Assembly: GCA_021803035.1 (NCBI GenBank)
Contig: JAJZME010000019.1
Span: 30,149 to 94,148, forward strand
Direction: 5' to 3'
Length of the DNA: 64,000 nucleotides
Origin: Acidobacteriota bacterium
GTDB lineage: Bacteria > Acidobacteriota > Terriglobia > Terriglobales > Acidobacteriaceae
This document shows positions 46,273 to 57,010 of this stretch, in pieces. The position numbers and the translations under genes are program-made. A model generated the notes under the pieces. The model did not search any database and was not told where the DNA came from. It worked only from the letters and a program-made list of their open reading frames with translations. Numbering within the stretch: position 1 is the stretch's first letter; each line of letters opens with the position of its first letter.

Positions 46273-46493
46273 AAATCCTCCTTTGGCTTAAGAATTGATA
46301 TAGTAGCGCGGTTCTGGCAGCCTTTGGCAAGAGCCCCAATTCGAGGCAGCCTGCTTCTCAACGGCTGGACAGGGCGCGGAAAAGGAAGGACGGCGGATGA
46401 ATCCAGCCCCAAAAGCGTCACTCGGCGGCTGAAACCTCATCCGTTTTGCAGCTTTTGGAGTGCGGCTGAAGACGTGTCCTGTTACAAGAGCTT

Positions 46494-46751
46494 TCACGCA
46501 CGGAGTTTTTCCGCAGCCCGCAGCCGCTGTTGAGTGAGCCGGGCCGTGCGCAGGTCCGTGAACTGGCGCAGGCGCGTGACCAGGGCTCGCAGCAGATGCT
46601 GGCTTTGCGGGGCGAGGCATACCGGCCATGACTTCTGCACTGCGGCATACCAAGCGATGATGCGGGCACCGATGCGGTCGGCCGTCCGCCCGCGGGGGAG
46701 CCAACGCCTCGGCTTCTCCACTGCAACAGTCTTACCGAAACTGCCGCTCAT
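46494..46751 (-). pseudogene. IS110-family transposase remnant
   Basis: An 85-codon open stretch reads KPRRWLPRGRTADRIGARIIAWYAAV and LRALVTRLRQFTDLRTARLTQQR. These match, in order, the NPRR...GRxAKTDRIDAxVIA block and the following LxxLxxRRxQLxxxxTAxxNR block of the DEDD domain in IS110 transposases. The key Asp of DRIDA is replaced (DRIGA) and both termini are missing, so it is a dead fragment. The rest of the 590-bp gap has no gene. Confidence 0.6.
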
Positions 46752-46862
46752 TCAGTGATACAGGGGACGTTGCTTGGAGCCGCGGCGGCCCATGCCAGCT
46801 CCGCTAACACCGCTCGCTCCGCTTTTACAATGCATAGGAGATGCGAATTGCCGCGAACCACA

Positions 46863-48380
46863 TCAGTGCTGCATCGTGTACGCGCCCTTCGCCACCTTCG
46901 CGCTCACCTGCCTGGGCGTGGGAAGCTGCGCGCGATTCCATCCACCGCCCAGCGACTCCACAAGCTGCACCGACGACAGCATCTCATCCACCTGCAGCGC
47001 ATTCAACGTGGTCTGGTCGCCGAGCAGCGTGGTCTGCGCCAGCACCACATCCACATAAGGATCGACGCCGGTCTTGTAGCGGACGATCTCCAGCTTGAGA
47101 TACTGCTGCGCCGACTCGACCGCTTCCTGCTGGCGGAGGATCTGCTGCGAGTAAATACGCGTGGCGGCCAGCGAGTCCTCAACCTGCTGAAAAGCGGTGA
47201 GAACCGTCTGGCGGTAGGTGGACAGGTCGGCGTTGTAGATGGCCTCGTACTGGTGCAGTTGCGCGCGATAAAGCCCGCCCTCAAACACCGTCTGCGAGAT
47301 GGCGGGGCCAATCGACCAGAAGCGGCTGGGCCAGTCAAACAGGTGCTTGGGAGCGGAAGTCTGGTATCCGCCTCTGGCCGAAAGGGTCACGGCGGGGAAA
47401 AACGCGCCATAGCCGATGCCGATGGTCGCGTTGTCCTCGGCCAGCTTGCGCTCCGCCGCGGCCACGTCGGGCCGGCGCTCCGTTAGTTCGGAGGGCACGC
47501 CTACCGGAATTGCCGGCGCGGTGTACACCATCGGCTTGGCGGGAATCGAGAAGTCCGTAGGCACCTTGCCCAGCAGCACCGCAATCGCATGTTCGTACTG
47601 CGCGCGCAGCAGCCCCACGTTGATGGCCGCCGACTGCGCCGACTGCAGCGTATTCTTGGCCTCAATCACCGCAATGTAGTCGCCTGTCCCGGCCTCGTAG
47701 GCGCCCTGCGCGGAGTTCAACGTCTGCTGGTCGGCTGCAACCGTCTGATTGAGAATCTGCTGCAGCATATCCTGGCCGCGAATCTCAAAGAAGTACTGGG
47801 CCAGGCTGGCCTGTTCGATCAGCTTTTCTTCTTCCAGATCTGCCGCACTGATCTGGGCCGCGTACTGTGCCGAGCGCACTTCGTTGCGGATCTTGCCGAA
47901 GAAGTCTGGTGTCCAGGAGACCGATAGCGGAAGCGACCACAGGGTGGAGGTCTGGCCTGTGTTGGCCGTGGACGATTTAAACAGACTGCCCGAGCTCTTC
48001 GACCGGCTCCACGCCGGGCTGAGCGTAATGGTGGGCCAGTAGAGAGAGCGCGCCTGGGCAATCACCGCGCGCGCCGCCATGAAATTCTCGAAATAGGTCT
48101 TGATGTTCTGGTTGTTGATGTTGAGCTGGCCCTCGAGGGAGTTCAACTCCGGCTGGTGATAGATCTCCCACCAGTTTCCGAGCAGCATGGCTGTCTGGGG
48201 ATTGGCCACCTTCCAGCCCCGGGCGTTCTTGAAGTTGACGGTCGATTCCTTGTAGTTGGGCGCGGTAACGGCCGGCGGCGCAGGCGCATGATAGCGCGGC
48301 CCGACGCGGCAACCCGTCAGCAGCGCCAGAAGCCCGAGCGCGGCGGCCAGCGGCGGAATGCGATGTTTCGGTTCGAGCAT
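46863..48380 (-). CDS. Outer-membrane efflux channel (OprM/NodT family)
   Basis: The TolC-like channel of the efflux system encoded upstream on the same strand. Lipoprotein signal with lipobox LLTGC; then CRVGPRYHAP, the standard start of NodT-family channels. Two repeated outer-membrane-efflux domains are visible, with long helices such as LEEEKLIEQASLAQYFFEIRGQDML and SAQSAAINVGLLRAQYEHAIAVLLG followed by ELTERRPDVAAAERKLAEDNA. 505 aa. GAGGG is nine bases before the ATG, and the pump gene ends 20 bp upstream. Confidence 0.94.
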   Translation of the reverse strand: MLEPKHRIPPLAAALGLLALLTGCRVGPRYHAPAPPAVTAPNYKESTVNFKNARGWKVANPQTAMLLGNWWEIYHQPELNSLEGQLNINNQNIKTYFENFMAARAVIAQARSLYWPTITLSPAWSRSKSSGSLFKSSTANTGQTSTLWSLPLSVSWTPDFFGKIRNEVRSAQYAAQISAADLEEEKLIEQASLAQYFFEIRGQDMLQQILNQTVAADQQTLNSAQGAYEAGTGDYIAVIEAKNTLQSAQSAAINVGLLRAQYEHAIAVLLGKVPTDFSIPAKPMVYTAPAIPVGVPSELTERRPDVAAAERKLAEDNATIGIGYGAFFPAVTLSARGGYQTSAPKHLFDWPSRFWSIGPAISQTVFEGGLYRAQLHQYEAIYNADLSTYRQTVLTAFQQVEDSLAATRIYSQQILRQQEAVESAQQYLKLEIVRYKTGVDPYVDVVLAQTTLLGDQTTLNALQVDEMLSSVQLVESLGGGWNRAQLPTPRQVSAKVAKGAYTMQH

Positions 48381-48400
48381 AGCGATCGTCCCTCAAAGCG

Positions 48401-51400
48401 TTACGACGCCATTCCTTCCGCCGGGGAAGGCAGGGCGCCTGGCAGCCTGTTCAGCGCGCGAACGCGCATCCGGTCCATCCACAGATAGACCACCGGAGTG
48501 GTATAGAGCGTGAGCATCTGGCTCAGCAGCAGTCCGCCCACAATGGTGATTCCTAGCGGCCGCCGCAGCTCCGAACCCATGCCCACTCCAAAGGCCAGGG
48601 GCAGCGCGCCGCAAATCGCCGACATGGTGGTCATCATGATGGGCCGGAAACGCAACATGCACGCCTCGAAGATTGCGTCGCGCGTGTTCTTGCCTTCCTG
48701 CCGTTCGGCCTGCAGCGCAAAATCGATCATCATGATGGCATTCTTCTTGACAATGCCGATCAGCAGAATAATGCCGATGATCGAGATCACGTTCAGATCG
48801 ATATGGAAGATCATGAGAGCGATCATGGCGCCCACGCTGGCCGAAGGCAGCGTGGAGATGATGGTAAGCGGGTGCACCAGGCTCTCATACAAAATGCCCA
48901 GCACGATGAAGACGGCCAGCAGCGCGGTGATGATGAGAATCGGCTCGGTGGAAAGCGACTGCTGATAGGCCTCCATGGTCCCGGAAAACAAGCCGTGCAC
49001 CGTCGAAGGCATCCCCAGGTGTACTTCCATCTGATCGATCTCGCGCGTAGCATCGCTCAATGACATTCCCGGGCCTGTGTTGAAAGAGACCGTGACCGAC
49101 GGAAAGAGGCCCGTGTGATCGATCTCGAGCGGAGTGGTGTTTGTCTGCGCCGTCGCCACGGTGCCGAACGGCGCAATGGCATTGATTCCGGCGCCCGATG
49201 CGGAACCGAGCGGGCTGAAGTAGATATCGTTCAAACCGGATGGGTGCTCCCAATATTGCGGCGCCACCTCCAGTACCACGTAATACTGGTTGCGCTGGGT
49301 GTAAATCACCGAGGCTTGCGACTGGCCGAAAGCGCTGTACAGCGTTTGGTTGAGCGACTGTGGCGTCTGTCCAAGGCGCGCCGCGGTAACCCGGTCGTAG
49401 TGCAGCCTCAGATCGAGACCGCCATTCTGCTGATCGGTGTTCACGTCCTCAATGCCCGGCAGCTTGCGCATGTTATCAAGCAGAATCGGCCCCCATTTCG
49501 CCAGATCAGCGATGTTCTCCGCCTGAATCGTGTACTGATAGAGCGCATTGCCGCCGCGGCCGCCGATACGCACGTCCTGCCCGGGCTGCAAAAATGCCGA
49601 GGCCAAAGGCAAACTATTCATCCTGGGCCGCAGGCGGTTGATCACCTGCATTGCCGAAGCACTGCGGTGTCCGGGGCCGTGTCCCAGCGGCTTGAGCGCG
49701 ATATAGATAAAGCCACCGTTGCTGGAGCCTCTGCCGCCCGTAAATGCGTTAACGTGCGCCACCGCCGGGTCGGTCTTGATAACGTCGACCAGCTTCAGGA
49801 GCGAAAAGCGCATGAACGGAAATGAAGCATCCTGGGGCCCTTGCACGCCGCCAAAGATCGCGCCGGTATCCTGCATCGGGAAGAAGCCCTTGGGAATTCT
49901 GATGGCCACCACCACGTTCAGCGCAATGACCAGCAGCAGCACCACCAGTGTAAGCACGGGATTATCCAGCACCCACAGGAGCGAATGCCGGTAAACGGAA
50001 AGCATGCCGTTGAAAAACTTCTCGCTGGCGCGGTAAATCCAGTTGTGCTTCTCGCCCTCTTTGCGCGATTTGAGCAGGTGTGCGCACATGCACGGCGTGG
50101 TGGTCAGCGAAACCACCAGCGAGACCAGAATGGCCGTGGAAAGCGTAACCGCGAACTCGCGGAAGAGCCGGCCCACAATGCCGCCCATCATGAGAATGGG
50201 AATGAAAACTGCCACCAGCGAAGTGCTCATGGAGAGCACGGTGAAGCCGATCTCGCGCGCGCCTCTGAGCGCCGCGGCGAAAGGCTCCATGCCGGCCTCA
50301 AGGTGGCGGGTAATGTTCTCCATGACCACAATGGCATCGTCGACCACAAATCCTGTAGCGATGGTCAGCGCCATCAGCGACAGGTTGTCGATGCTGTAGC
50401 CGAACAAATACATGAAAGCGAACGTGCCGATCAGCGACACGGGAACGGCGACGCTCGGAATCAGCGTGGCTCGCGGGCTGCGCAGAAAGAAGAAGACCAC
50501 CAGCACCACCAGGCAGACGGAGCCCATGAGGGTCAGTTCCACATCGTGCACGGATGCCCGGATCGTCGTGCTGCGGTCAAGCACGACCTGGGTTTTAATG
50601 CCCTGCGGCAACACCGCCTCAAGGAACGGCAGTTGCTGACGGATGTGATCGATGGTCTTGATGATGTTGGCGCCTGGCTGCCGGAAAATGATGACGAAGA
50701 CGCCGCGCTTGCCATCGATGAAGCCCGCGGTGCGCAGGGTTTGCGTCGAGTTCACCACATCGGCCACATCCTCCAGGCGCACCGCCGACCCGTTGTGATA
50801 GCCGACAATCAGCGGCTTGTACTGGCTGGCGCGGGAGATCTGGTCGTTGGTGATAATGTCTTCGCTGTGGCCGTCGATCGTAAGCTGGCCCGTAGGCTCG
50901 TGCGAATTCTGCAGGCGAACCACCGATTCCACTTTGGACAGCGTGAGGCCGAAGCTCTCCAGCTTGGTGGGATTCACCTCAATGCGCACGGCCGGCGTGG
51001 CGCCGCCCCCGGCGAAAACCTGGCCCACGCCCTCAATCTGCGAAAGCTTCTGCACCAGAACCGTGGACGCCAGATCAAACACCTCGGACGCATCATACTT
51101 GTCCGACGTAAGGCCCAGAATCATGATTGGCGCATCGGCGGGATTCACCTTGCGGTACCGCGGATTGGAAGGCAGATTGGAAGGCAGATAAGTCCGCGCA
51201 GCGTTGATCGCCGCCTGCACATCGCGCGCCGCGCCGTCGATGTTGCGGCTGAGATCAAACTGCAGCGTGATGCTGGTGTTGCCGAGCGTGCTCGACGATG
51301 TCATCTCCGTAACGCCGGCAATGTGGCTGAACTGCCGTTCCAGCGGCGTGGCGACCGAGGCCGCCATGATCTGCGCACTGGCGCCGGGCAGGCCGGCGGA

Positions 51401-51541
51401 GACGTTGATGGTGGGGAAATCCACCTGGGGCAGGGGCGCCACCGGCAGCACTCTGAAGGCAACAATGCCGGCAAGGGCCACTGCCACTGTAAGCAGCGTG
51501 GTGCCCACAGGCCGGCGGATAAATGGAGACGACAGGCTCAT
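48401..51541 (-). CDS. mdtC: RND multidrug efflux permease, MdtC-like
   Basis: Proton-driven inner-membrane pump, 1,046 aa. It starts [42 protein letters not shown], the HAE1-family N-terminus, and has [23 protein letters not shown] and the transmembrane proton-relay region [25 protein letters not shown] with paired Asp residues in helix 4. A second large periplasmic loop follows helix 7. It most resembles MdtC/MuxC, which pairs with an MdtB-type subunit to form heterotrimers; such a gene lies directly upstream with a 4-base overlap. Confidence 0.93.
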   Translation of the reverse strand: MSLSSPFIRRPVGTTLLTVAVALAGIVAFRVLPVAPLPQVDFPTINVSAGLPGASAQIMAASVATPLERQFSHIAGVTEMTSSSTLGNTSITLQFDLSRNIDGAARDVQAAINAARTYLPSNLPSNPRYRKVNPADAPIMILGLTSDKYDASEVFDLASTVLVQKLSQIEGVGQVFAGGGATPAVRIEVNPTKLESFGLTLSKVESVVRLQNSHEPTGQLTIDGHSEDIITNDQISRASQYKPLIVGYHNGSAVRLEDVADVVNSTQTLRTAGFIDGKRGVFVIIFRQPGANIIKTIDHIRQQLPFLEAVLPQGIKTQVVLDRSTTIRASVHDVELTLMGSVCLVVLVVFFFLRSPRATLIPSVAVPVSLIGTFAFMYLFGYSIDNLSLMALTIATGFVVDDAIVVMENITRHLEAGMEPFAAALRGAREIGFTVLSMSTSLVAVFIPILMMGGIVGRLFREFAVTLSTAILVSLVVSLTTTPCMCAHLLKSRKEGEKHNWIYRASEKFFNGMLSVYRHSLLWVLDNPVLTLVVLLLVIALNVVVAIRIPKGFFPMQDTGAIFGGVQGPQDASFPFMRFSLLKLVDVIKTDPAVAHVNAFTGGRGSSNGGFIYIALKPLGHGPGHRSASAMQVINRLRPRMNSLPLASAFLQPGQDVRIGGRGGNALYQYTIQAENIADLAKWGPILLDNMRKLPGIEDVNTDQQNGGLDLRLHYDRVTAARLGQTPQSLNQTLYSAFGQSQASVIYTQRNQYYVVLEVAPQYWEHPSGLNDIYFSPLGSASGAGINAIAPFGTVATAQTNTTPLEIDHTGLFPSVTVSFNTGPGMSLSDATREIDQMEVHLGMPSTVHGLFSGTMEAYQQSLSTEPILIITALLAVFIVLGILYESLVHPLTIISTLPSASVGAMIALMIFHIDLNVISIIGIILLIGIVKKNAIMMIDFALQAERQEGKNTRDAIFEACMLRFRPIMMTTMSAICGALPLAFGVGMGSELRRPLGITIVGGLLLSQMLTLYTTPVVYLWMDRMRVRALNRLPGALPSPAEGMAS

Positions 51542-54500
51542 GCGCTCTCCGGGCCAGGCTCTGGCTCTCTGCCGATAGGCGCATGCGATAGGCGGCGTCC
51601 TGTCAGACGCTGGCCGATCCAGTCAAAGAAGATGTAGATGACCGGCGTGGTGTAGAGCGTCAGCACCTGGCTGACCAGCAGACCGCCGACCATGGCAATG
51701 CCCAGCGGCCGGCGCAGTTCCGAACCCAGGCCTCTGCCCAGCGCCAGCGGAACACCGGCCAGCATGGCGGCCAGGGTGGTCATCAGAATCGGCCGGAAAC
51801 GCAGCAGGCTGGCTTCATAAATCGCCTCGGCCGACGACTTGCCGCGCTCGCGTTCCGCTTCCAGCGCAAAGTCCACAATCAGAATGCCGTTCTTGTTCAC
51901 GATGCCGATCAGCAAGATAATGCCGATAATGCCAACAGCATCGAGGTCCTGGCCAAACATCATCAGCGCCAGCAGCGCGCCCACGCCCGCCGAGGGCAGC
52001 GTGGAAAGAATCGTCAGGGGATGAATAAAGCTCTCGTAGAGCACGCCCAGAACAATGTAGACGGTAACCAGCGCGGCCAGAATCAGCAAAGCCTCGTTGG
52101 CCAGCGAATTCTTGAACGCCGCCGCCGTCCCCTGGAAGTCCGATTGCAAACTAGCCGGGAAGTGAAGGTTCTTGACCACCTTGTCGATTTCGGTGATCGC
52201 CGATCCCAGCGAAGCATGCGGGGCGAGATTGAACGACACCGTCACCGAAGGAAACTGCCCCTGGTGATTGATGGAAAGAGGTTCCGTGGTATTGGTGATA
52301 TGCGCGATGGCGCTCAGCGGAACCGCATTGGCGCTGGTGGCCGCCGTCATGGAATTCGGGGTTGTTCCCGCCGTGATGCCGCCGTTGATCGAAGCAGCGC
52401 CCGCCCCGCTGGTTGTCCCGTCCAACACTCCTGCCGGCGCGGCCATGACCTTCGACGACGGCGTGTAGCGCACCGAAGTGGTGAGCGCACCGGATCCGGC
52501 CGATGCCGAGGCCGATGAAGAAAACGACGTAACCGCTCCCGTGCCGCTGGCCCCGGCAGAGGCGCTCGACGGCAGATAAATGTCGTTCAGGCTGTTGGGA
52601 GTGCGCTGCCACTGCGGCGCGGCCTCAAGCACCACGTGATACTGGTTGAGCTGGGTATAAAGCGTGCTGATCTGGCGCTGTCCGAAGGCGTCATAGAGCG
52701 TGTTGTCGATGGTGGCCGGCGCAATGCCCAGCCGCGAAGCCGTCACGCGGTCAATCTCTAACTGGATAGCGCGCGCGCCCGTTTGCTGGTCGGTGGCCAC
52801 ATCCTCCAGATCCGGCAATTTTTTGAGCTGTGCCACAAATTTGTCGGCCCACTGGTTCAGCTCATCCATGTTGGGATCGACCAGCGAATACTGATACTGC
52901 GTGCGGCTCACGCGATCGTTCACCGTAAGGTCCTGCACCGGCTGCATGTAGAGGTGAATCCCCGGCACCTGCTGCAATCTTGTTTGCAGACGGCGAATCA
53001 CGTTGGAGGCGCTGATGTAGCTGGGGACGCGCTGATCGAGCGGCTTGAGGTTGATCAGAATCCGCCCGCTGTTCAGAGTGGTATTGATGCCGTCGGTGCC
53101 GATGAAAGAGGTTAGGCTCTGGACCGAAGGGTCCTTGAGAATAATGCGCGACAGCGCCTGCTGCCGGGCCGACATCTCGTCAAAGGAGACCGATTGCGAT
53201 GCCTGCGAAATGCCCTGAATCACCCCGGCATCCTGCACCGGGAAAAGTCCCTTGGGAATCTTGATGTAAAGAACCACGGTGAGCACCAGTGTGACCGCGG
53301 CCACCAGCAGGGTAACGGTGCGGTGCTGCAGCACCACGCGCAGCGTGCGCCCGTAAAAGCGGATCAGGCGATTGAACATGTGCTCCGATACGCGATAGAA
53401 GCGCGACTGCTTCTCCTCCGGATCATGACGGAGGATGCGCGAGCACATCATGGGCGTCAGGGTTAGCGAAACCACTGCGGAGATCACGATGGTGGTGGCC
53501 AGCGTGACGGCAAACTCGCGGAAGAGCCGCCCCACCACATTGCCCATGAACAGCAGCGGAATCAGCACGGCCACCAGCGAAACGGTCAGCGAAACGATGG
53601 TAAATCCGATCTGCCCCGCGCCGGTGAGAGCCGCTTCAAGCGGTGGCATTCCCTCTTCCAGGAAGCGGCTGATGTTCTCGATCATCACAATCGCATCGTC
53701 CACCACAAAGCCCGTGGCGATGGTGAGTGCCATCAACGACAGGTTATCGAGCGAAAAGCCGAGCAGGTACATCACCGCGAAGGTGCCCACCAGCGAAAGC
53801 GGAACAGCCACGCTGGGAATGATGGTGGCCCGGACGCTGCGCAAAAAGAGAAAGATCACCAGCACCACCAGCCCGACCGTGAGCAGCAACTCGAACTCCA
53901 CGTCGTGGACCGAGGCCTGAATGCTGGTGGTCATGTCGGTCAGGGTGGTCACTTTAATGGAAGCGGGAAGATTCGCCTCCAACTGCGGCAGCACCTTGCG
54001 AATGCTGTTGACAACGGAAATGGTGTTGGCGCCAGGCTGGCGCTGGATGTTCACGACAATTGCCGGCGTCAGATTCATCCATGCGGCCTGTTTCGTGTTC
54101 TCCACGCCGTTGACCACATTGGCCACGTTCTTCAAAAACACGGGCGCGCCGTTGCTGAAGGCAATCACCACGTTCTTGTACTGGCTGGCGGTGGTGATCT
54201 GGTCGTTGGCATCGATCTGGTAATCCTGGCGCGGCCCGTCGAAGTTGCCCTTGGCGGAGTTGACGCTGGCCTGCACCAGCGCCGTGCGGACGCTCTCCAG
54301 GCTCAGCCCATAGGAGGCAAGTTGCACCGGATTGACTTGAATGCGAACCGCGGGCTTTTCACCGCCGCTGATGCTCACCAGGCCCACGCCGCTCAGTTGC
54401 GAAAGCTTCGGCGCCAGCCGCGTGTCGATCAGATCTTCCACGCGCGAGAGCGGCATGATGTTGGAGGTAACCGCCAGCGTGAGAATCGGAGCATCTGCGG

Positions 54501-54900
54501 GATTGGTCTTGTTGTAGACCGGCGGCACGGGCAGATCGGCGGGCAGCAGCGATTGCCCGGCGTTGATTGCCGATTGTACCTCTTCCTCGGCCACATCGAT
54601 CGGCAGCGAGAGATTGAACTGCAGCACGATCACCGAGACCCCGCCGGCGCTGGTCGAGGTCATCTGGCTCAACCCCTGCATCTGGCCGAACTGGCTCTCC
54701 AGCGGTGCAGTAACCGTCGTGGCCATCACATCAGGGCTGGCGCCGGGATAGAAGGTGAGCACCTGAATGGTCGGATACTCCACCTCCGGCAGCGCCGAAA
54801 CCGGCAACTGCGTGAACGCAACGATGCCCGCCAGCAGAATCGCGGCCATCAGCAACGACGTTGCCACCGGCCGCAGAATGAATGGCCGCGACGGATTCAT
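51538..54900 (-). CDS. mdtB: RND multidrug efflux permease, MdtB-like, with low-complexity insertion
   Basis: Partner pump subunit, 1,120 aa. N-terminus [43 protein letters not shown] and the IQ-repeat-like [21 protein letters not shown] region with paired Asp residues mark it as HAE1 family. It is about 80 residues longer than MdtB. The excess is a Ser/Ala/Gly/Thr-rich stretch at about 775-858, between LNDIYLP and VPLSAIAHI in the second periplasmic loop. The gene overlaps both neighbours by four bases, so the operon order is adaptor, MdtB, MdtC, channel. Confidence 0.92.
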   Translation of the reverse strand: MNPSRPFILRPVATSLLMAAILLAGIVAFTQLPVSALPEVEYPTIQVLTFYPGASPDVMATTVTAPLESQFGQMQGLSQMTSTSAGGVSVIVLQFNLSLPIDVAEEEVQSAINAGQSLLPADLPVPPVYNKTNPADAPILTLAVTSNIMPLSRVEDLIDTRLAPKLSQLSGVGLVSISGGEKPAVRIQVNPVQLASYGLSLESVRTALVQASVNSAKGNFDGPRQDYQIDANDQITTASQYKNVVIAFSNGAPVFLKNVANVVNGVENTKQAAWMNLTPAIVVNIQRQPGANTISVVNSIRKVLPQLEANLPASIKVTTLTDMTTSIQASVHDVEFELLLTVGLVVLVIFLFLRSVRATIIPSVAVPLSLVGTFAVMYLLGFSLDNLSLMALTIATGFVVDDAIVMIENISRFLEEGMPPLEAALTGAGQIGFTIVSLTVSLVAVLIPLLFMGNVVGRLFREFAVTLATTIVISAVVSLTLTPMMCSRILRHDPEEKQSRFYRVSEHMFNRLIRFYGRTLRVVLQHRTVTLLVAAVTLVLTVVLYIKIPKGLFPVQDAGVIQGISQASQSVSFDEMSARQQALSRIILKDPSVQSLTSFIGTDGINTTLNSGRILINLKPLDQRVPSYISASNVIRRLQTRLQQVPGIHLYMQPVQDLTVNDRVSRTQYQYSLVDPNMDELNQWADKFVAQLKKLPDLEDVATDQQTGARAIQLEIDRVTASRLGIAPATIDNTLYDAFGQRQISTLYTQLNQYHVVLEAAPQWQRTPNSLNDIYLPSSASAGASGTGAVTSFSSSASASAGSGALTTSVRYTPSSKVMAAPAGVLDGTTSGAGAASINGGITAGTTPNSMTAATSANAVPLSAIAHITNTTEPLSINHQGQFPSVTVSFNLAPHASLGSAITEIDKVVKNLHFPASLQSDFQGTAAAFKNSLANEALLILAALVTVYIVLGVLYESFIHPLTILSTLPSAGVGALLALMMFGQDLDAVGIIGIILLIGIVNKNGILIVDFALEAERERGKSSAEAIYEASLLRFRPILMTTLAAMLAGVPLALGRGLGSELRRPLGIAMVGGLLVSQVLTLYTTPVIYIFFDWIGQRLTGRRLSHAPIGREPEPGPESA

Positions 54901-56120
54901 TGAGTGATGCCCTCGGTTGGCTCCGTAGGTGTGATCGCAAATTCCGCGTGCGTGACCGGCGACCCGTTGATCAGCCTTTGGAAGCTGCTGTCGGCCACCA
55001 CATCGCCCGCTTTGATTCCGGTTACCGCGGTCTGCCCCTGATTGGAGATCCCCGCCTTGATGTTGCGCATCACGGCCTTGCCGTGCTCGACGAGATACAC
55101 GAAATCGATCGGCCCGTTGTGCTGGATCGCCGAACTGGGAATGAGAATCTGGTTGTCGAGCGTCTCCACCAGCAGTCGCGTATTGACAAACTGATTGGGA
55201 AACAGCGTCCCCTTGGCGTTTGAGAACTCCGCGCGTAGCTTCACCGTGCCCGTCACCGTGTCGATCTGGTTATCCACGGTGATCAGCCTGCCGGTGGCCA
55301 GCAGGTGTTGATCGGTGCGGTCAAAGGCCTGCACCGTCAGTTGGTGGCCCATGCGCATCTGCTTGAGCACCTCCGGCAGGCTGTCTTCGGCCAGCGTAAA
55401 GATGACCGTGATCGGCGAATCCTGGGTTACAACCAGCAGCGAAGTATTCGAGTTCGCCGTCACCAGGTTGCCGGGGTCCACAAGCCGCAGTCCCACGCGT
55501 CCCCTGATCGGCGACGTGATATGGCAGAAGCCCACCTGCACCCGCTGATATTCGACCGTCCCCTCGTCGTTCTTGACGGTGCCCTCTTCCTGCAGCACCA
55601 GCTTTTCCTGGTCGTCGAGGGTCTGCCGCGGAATGGCGTTCTTGGCCCAGGCCAACTGGTAGCGCTTCAGGTCCATGCGTGCCTGGGCCAGCAGATTCTG
55701 ATCCCGTTCGAGCGTGCCCTCCGCCTCGGTCAGTTGCGCCTGATACGGCCTGCAATCGATGTCGATCAGCGGCTCGCCTTTGGACACGTGCTGCCCTTCG
55801 TGGTAGTACACGTTGGTGATCACGCCGGTCACCTGCGAAGTGATGGAATCGGTATAGACAGGCGTCACCGTCCCGATCGCGTCAAGATAAACTCCGATGC
55901 TGCCCCTTCTGGCCGCCGCCTCGGTCACCGGCACCGCCCCGTTGATCGCGCGCCGCCCCATGGGCATCTGACTTTGATAGTGCTGATGAAGCACCCAGTA
56001 GAACAACAGACCGAAAAGCAGCAGGACCACCACCCAGATCCAGCGGTGGCGCCGCCTCTTACGGGGTTCCGGCGTTAGATCCCCAGGGGTGAGGTGCGAA
56101 GCAGATGATGATGGATCCAT
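54897..56120 (-). CDS. mdtA: RND efflux periplasmic adaptor, MdtA-like
   Basis: Membrane-fusion protein joining the pumps to the channel. A basic cytosolic tail, one membrane helix ([18 protein letters not shown], about 27-44), then the lipoyl halves [25 protein letters not shown] and [25 protein letters not shown] flanking a helical hairpin, and a beta-barrel/MP domain ending near the C-terminus. 407 aa, close to MdtA. First gene of the four-gene operon; it starts at an ATG with a weak AGAAGAA site. No regulator gene is adjacent. Confidence 0.94.
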   Translation of the reverse strand: MDPSSSASHLTPGDLTPEPRKRRRHRWIWVVVLLLFGLLFYWVLHQHYQSQMPMGRRAINGAVPVTEAAARRGSIGVYLDAIGTVTPVYTDSITSQVTGVITNVYYHEGQHVSKGEPLIDIDCRPYQAQLTEAEGTLERDQNLLAQARMDLKRYQLAWAKNAIPRQTLDDQEKLVLQEEGTVKNDEGTVEYQRVQVGFCHITSPIRGRVGLRLVDPGNLVTANSNTSLLVVTQDSPITVIFTLAEDSLPEVLKQMRMGHQLTVQAFDRTDQHLLATGRLITVDNQIDTVTGTVKLRAEFSNAKGTLFPNQFVNTRLLVETLDNQILIPSSAIQHNGPIDFVYLVEHGKAVMRNIKAGISNQGQTAVTGIKAGDVVADSSFQRLINGSPVTHAEFAITPTEPTEGITQ

Positions 56121-56529
56121 GTTCTTCTTTTCTGCCCAATGGCAAAATTGTGATCGGTTGGAATCGCCGCTTAAAAGCCAACGCCCGGGGAACCTGCATT
56201 CGGACCGTCCTTCACCGCTGAAGCCCGATCCGGCAGAAGCTTCCTACGACCTGGGGCACGGAGATGCAAAACCTGCTTTATGCCAAAGGTTTCCACCTCT
56301 TCGCGCATCAAAAATCTTCAGGCGTATTTATGTTCAAATGGACGAATTGCCCCGGGAAATAGTTGCAATTTGGTAATTAAGACGTTCCGCGGCCCCAAAG
56401 TTGCGGAGGAAGGCGCGATGGCACCGCTTCTCCCCGTCCGCGGTAACGCATGGAGTGCGCTGCACAGCGCGGATTCGATAGGGGATAGCCGCGGATGCTA
56501 AAATCCGTTGGGCACAGGTGTATTTGGCG
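56121..56529. other. Divergent intergenic region of the efflux operon and a DUF7009-like gene
   Basis: About 410 bases between divergent genes. TAAAAT at 56499-56504 could be the -10 for the plus-strand gene, but no good -35 is seen. Nothing convincing marks the efflux promoter on the minus strand. No ORF is supported. Confidence 0.4.
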
Positions 56530-56907
56530 ATGAAACTACGGCTGAAGGGCAACTCGCTGCGAATGAGGGTGACGCGTTCCGATCTGCAGAAGCTGCGACA
56601 GGACGGGCGTATCGAAGAGACCACCTGGCTTGGCCCGGAAGAGAATGCGCGTCTGACCTACGCGCTGGAGCAGAATGCGCACATAGCCCGCGCCGCGCTC
56701 CGTTTCGATCTTCCGGCAATTACCGTCGCGATTCCAGCCGGCGAGTTCGAGCGTTGGGCGGCCAGCGCTCAGGTCGGCGTCTACGCAACCATCGACCAGG
56801 GACCGCGCGGCTCGCTCGAGATCATCATCGAGAAGGACTTCGCCTGCATGCACGGCAGCGATGCCGAAAATCTTGATGCATTCCCCAACCCCCACGCCGC
56901 CGGTTGA
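56530..56907 (+). CDS. DUF7009-like protein, 125 aa
   Basis: ATG 56530 is used because the family begins MKLRLKGNS; an in-frame alternative lies at 56518. The protein reads SLRMRVTRSDLQKLRQDGRIEETTWLGP, a beta-strand and helix segment, and ends with EIIIEKDFACMH and DAFPNP, which I associate with a small conserved soluble family of unknown function found in many phyla. No signal or membrane segment. It converges with fabF over a heptamer inverted repeat. Confidence 0.75.
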   Translation: MKLRLKGNSLRMRVTRSDLQKLRQDGRIEETTWLGPEENARLTYALEQNAHIARAALRFDLPAITVAIPAGEFERWAASAQVGVYATIDQGPRGSLEIIIEKDFACMHGSDAENLDAFPNPHAAG

Positions 56908-56909
56908 GG

Positions 56910-56998
56910 CAGTTCATGGTTCCAAGTTCATAGTTCTCTGCGCCAGGCGCCCAATTCTCTTCGGCCCCTCTGAACGGCGAACTGGGAACTAAGAACTG
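56910..56998. repeat. Inverted array of heptamers between convergent genes
   Basis: On the left, AGTTCAT, GGTTCCA, AGTTCAT and AGTTCTC run in tandem (56911-56938). On the right, GAACGGC, GAACTGG, GAACTAA and GAACTGC run in the opposite sense (56972-56999). Arms 56910-56929 and 56979-56998 can pair at 16 of 20 positions around a 49-base loop. It may serve as a bidirectional terminator. Confidence 0.65.
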
Positions 56999-57010
56999 CG
57001 CACCCTCCCG

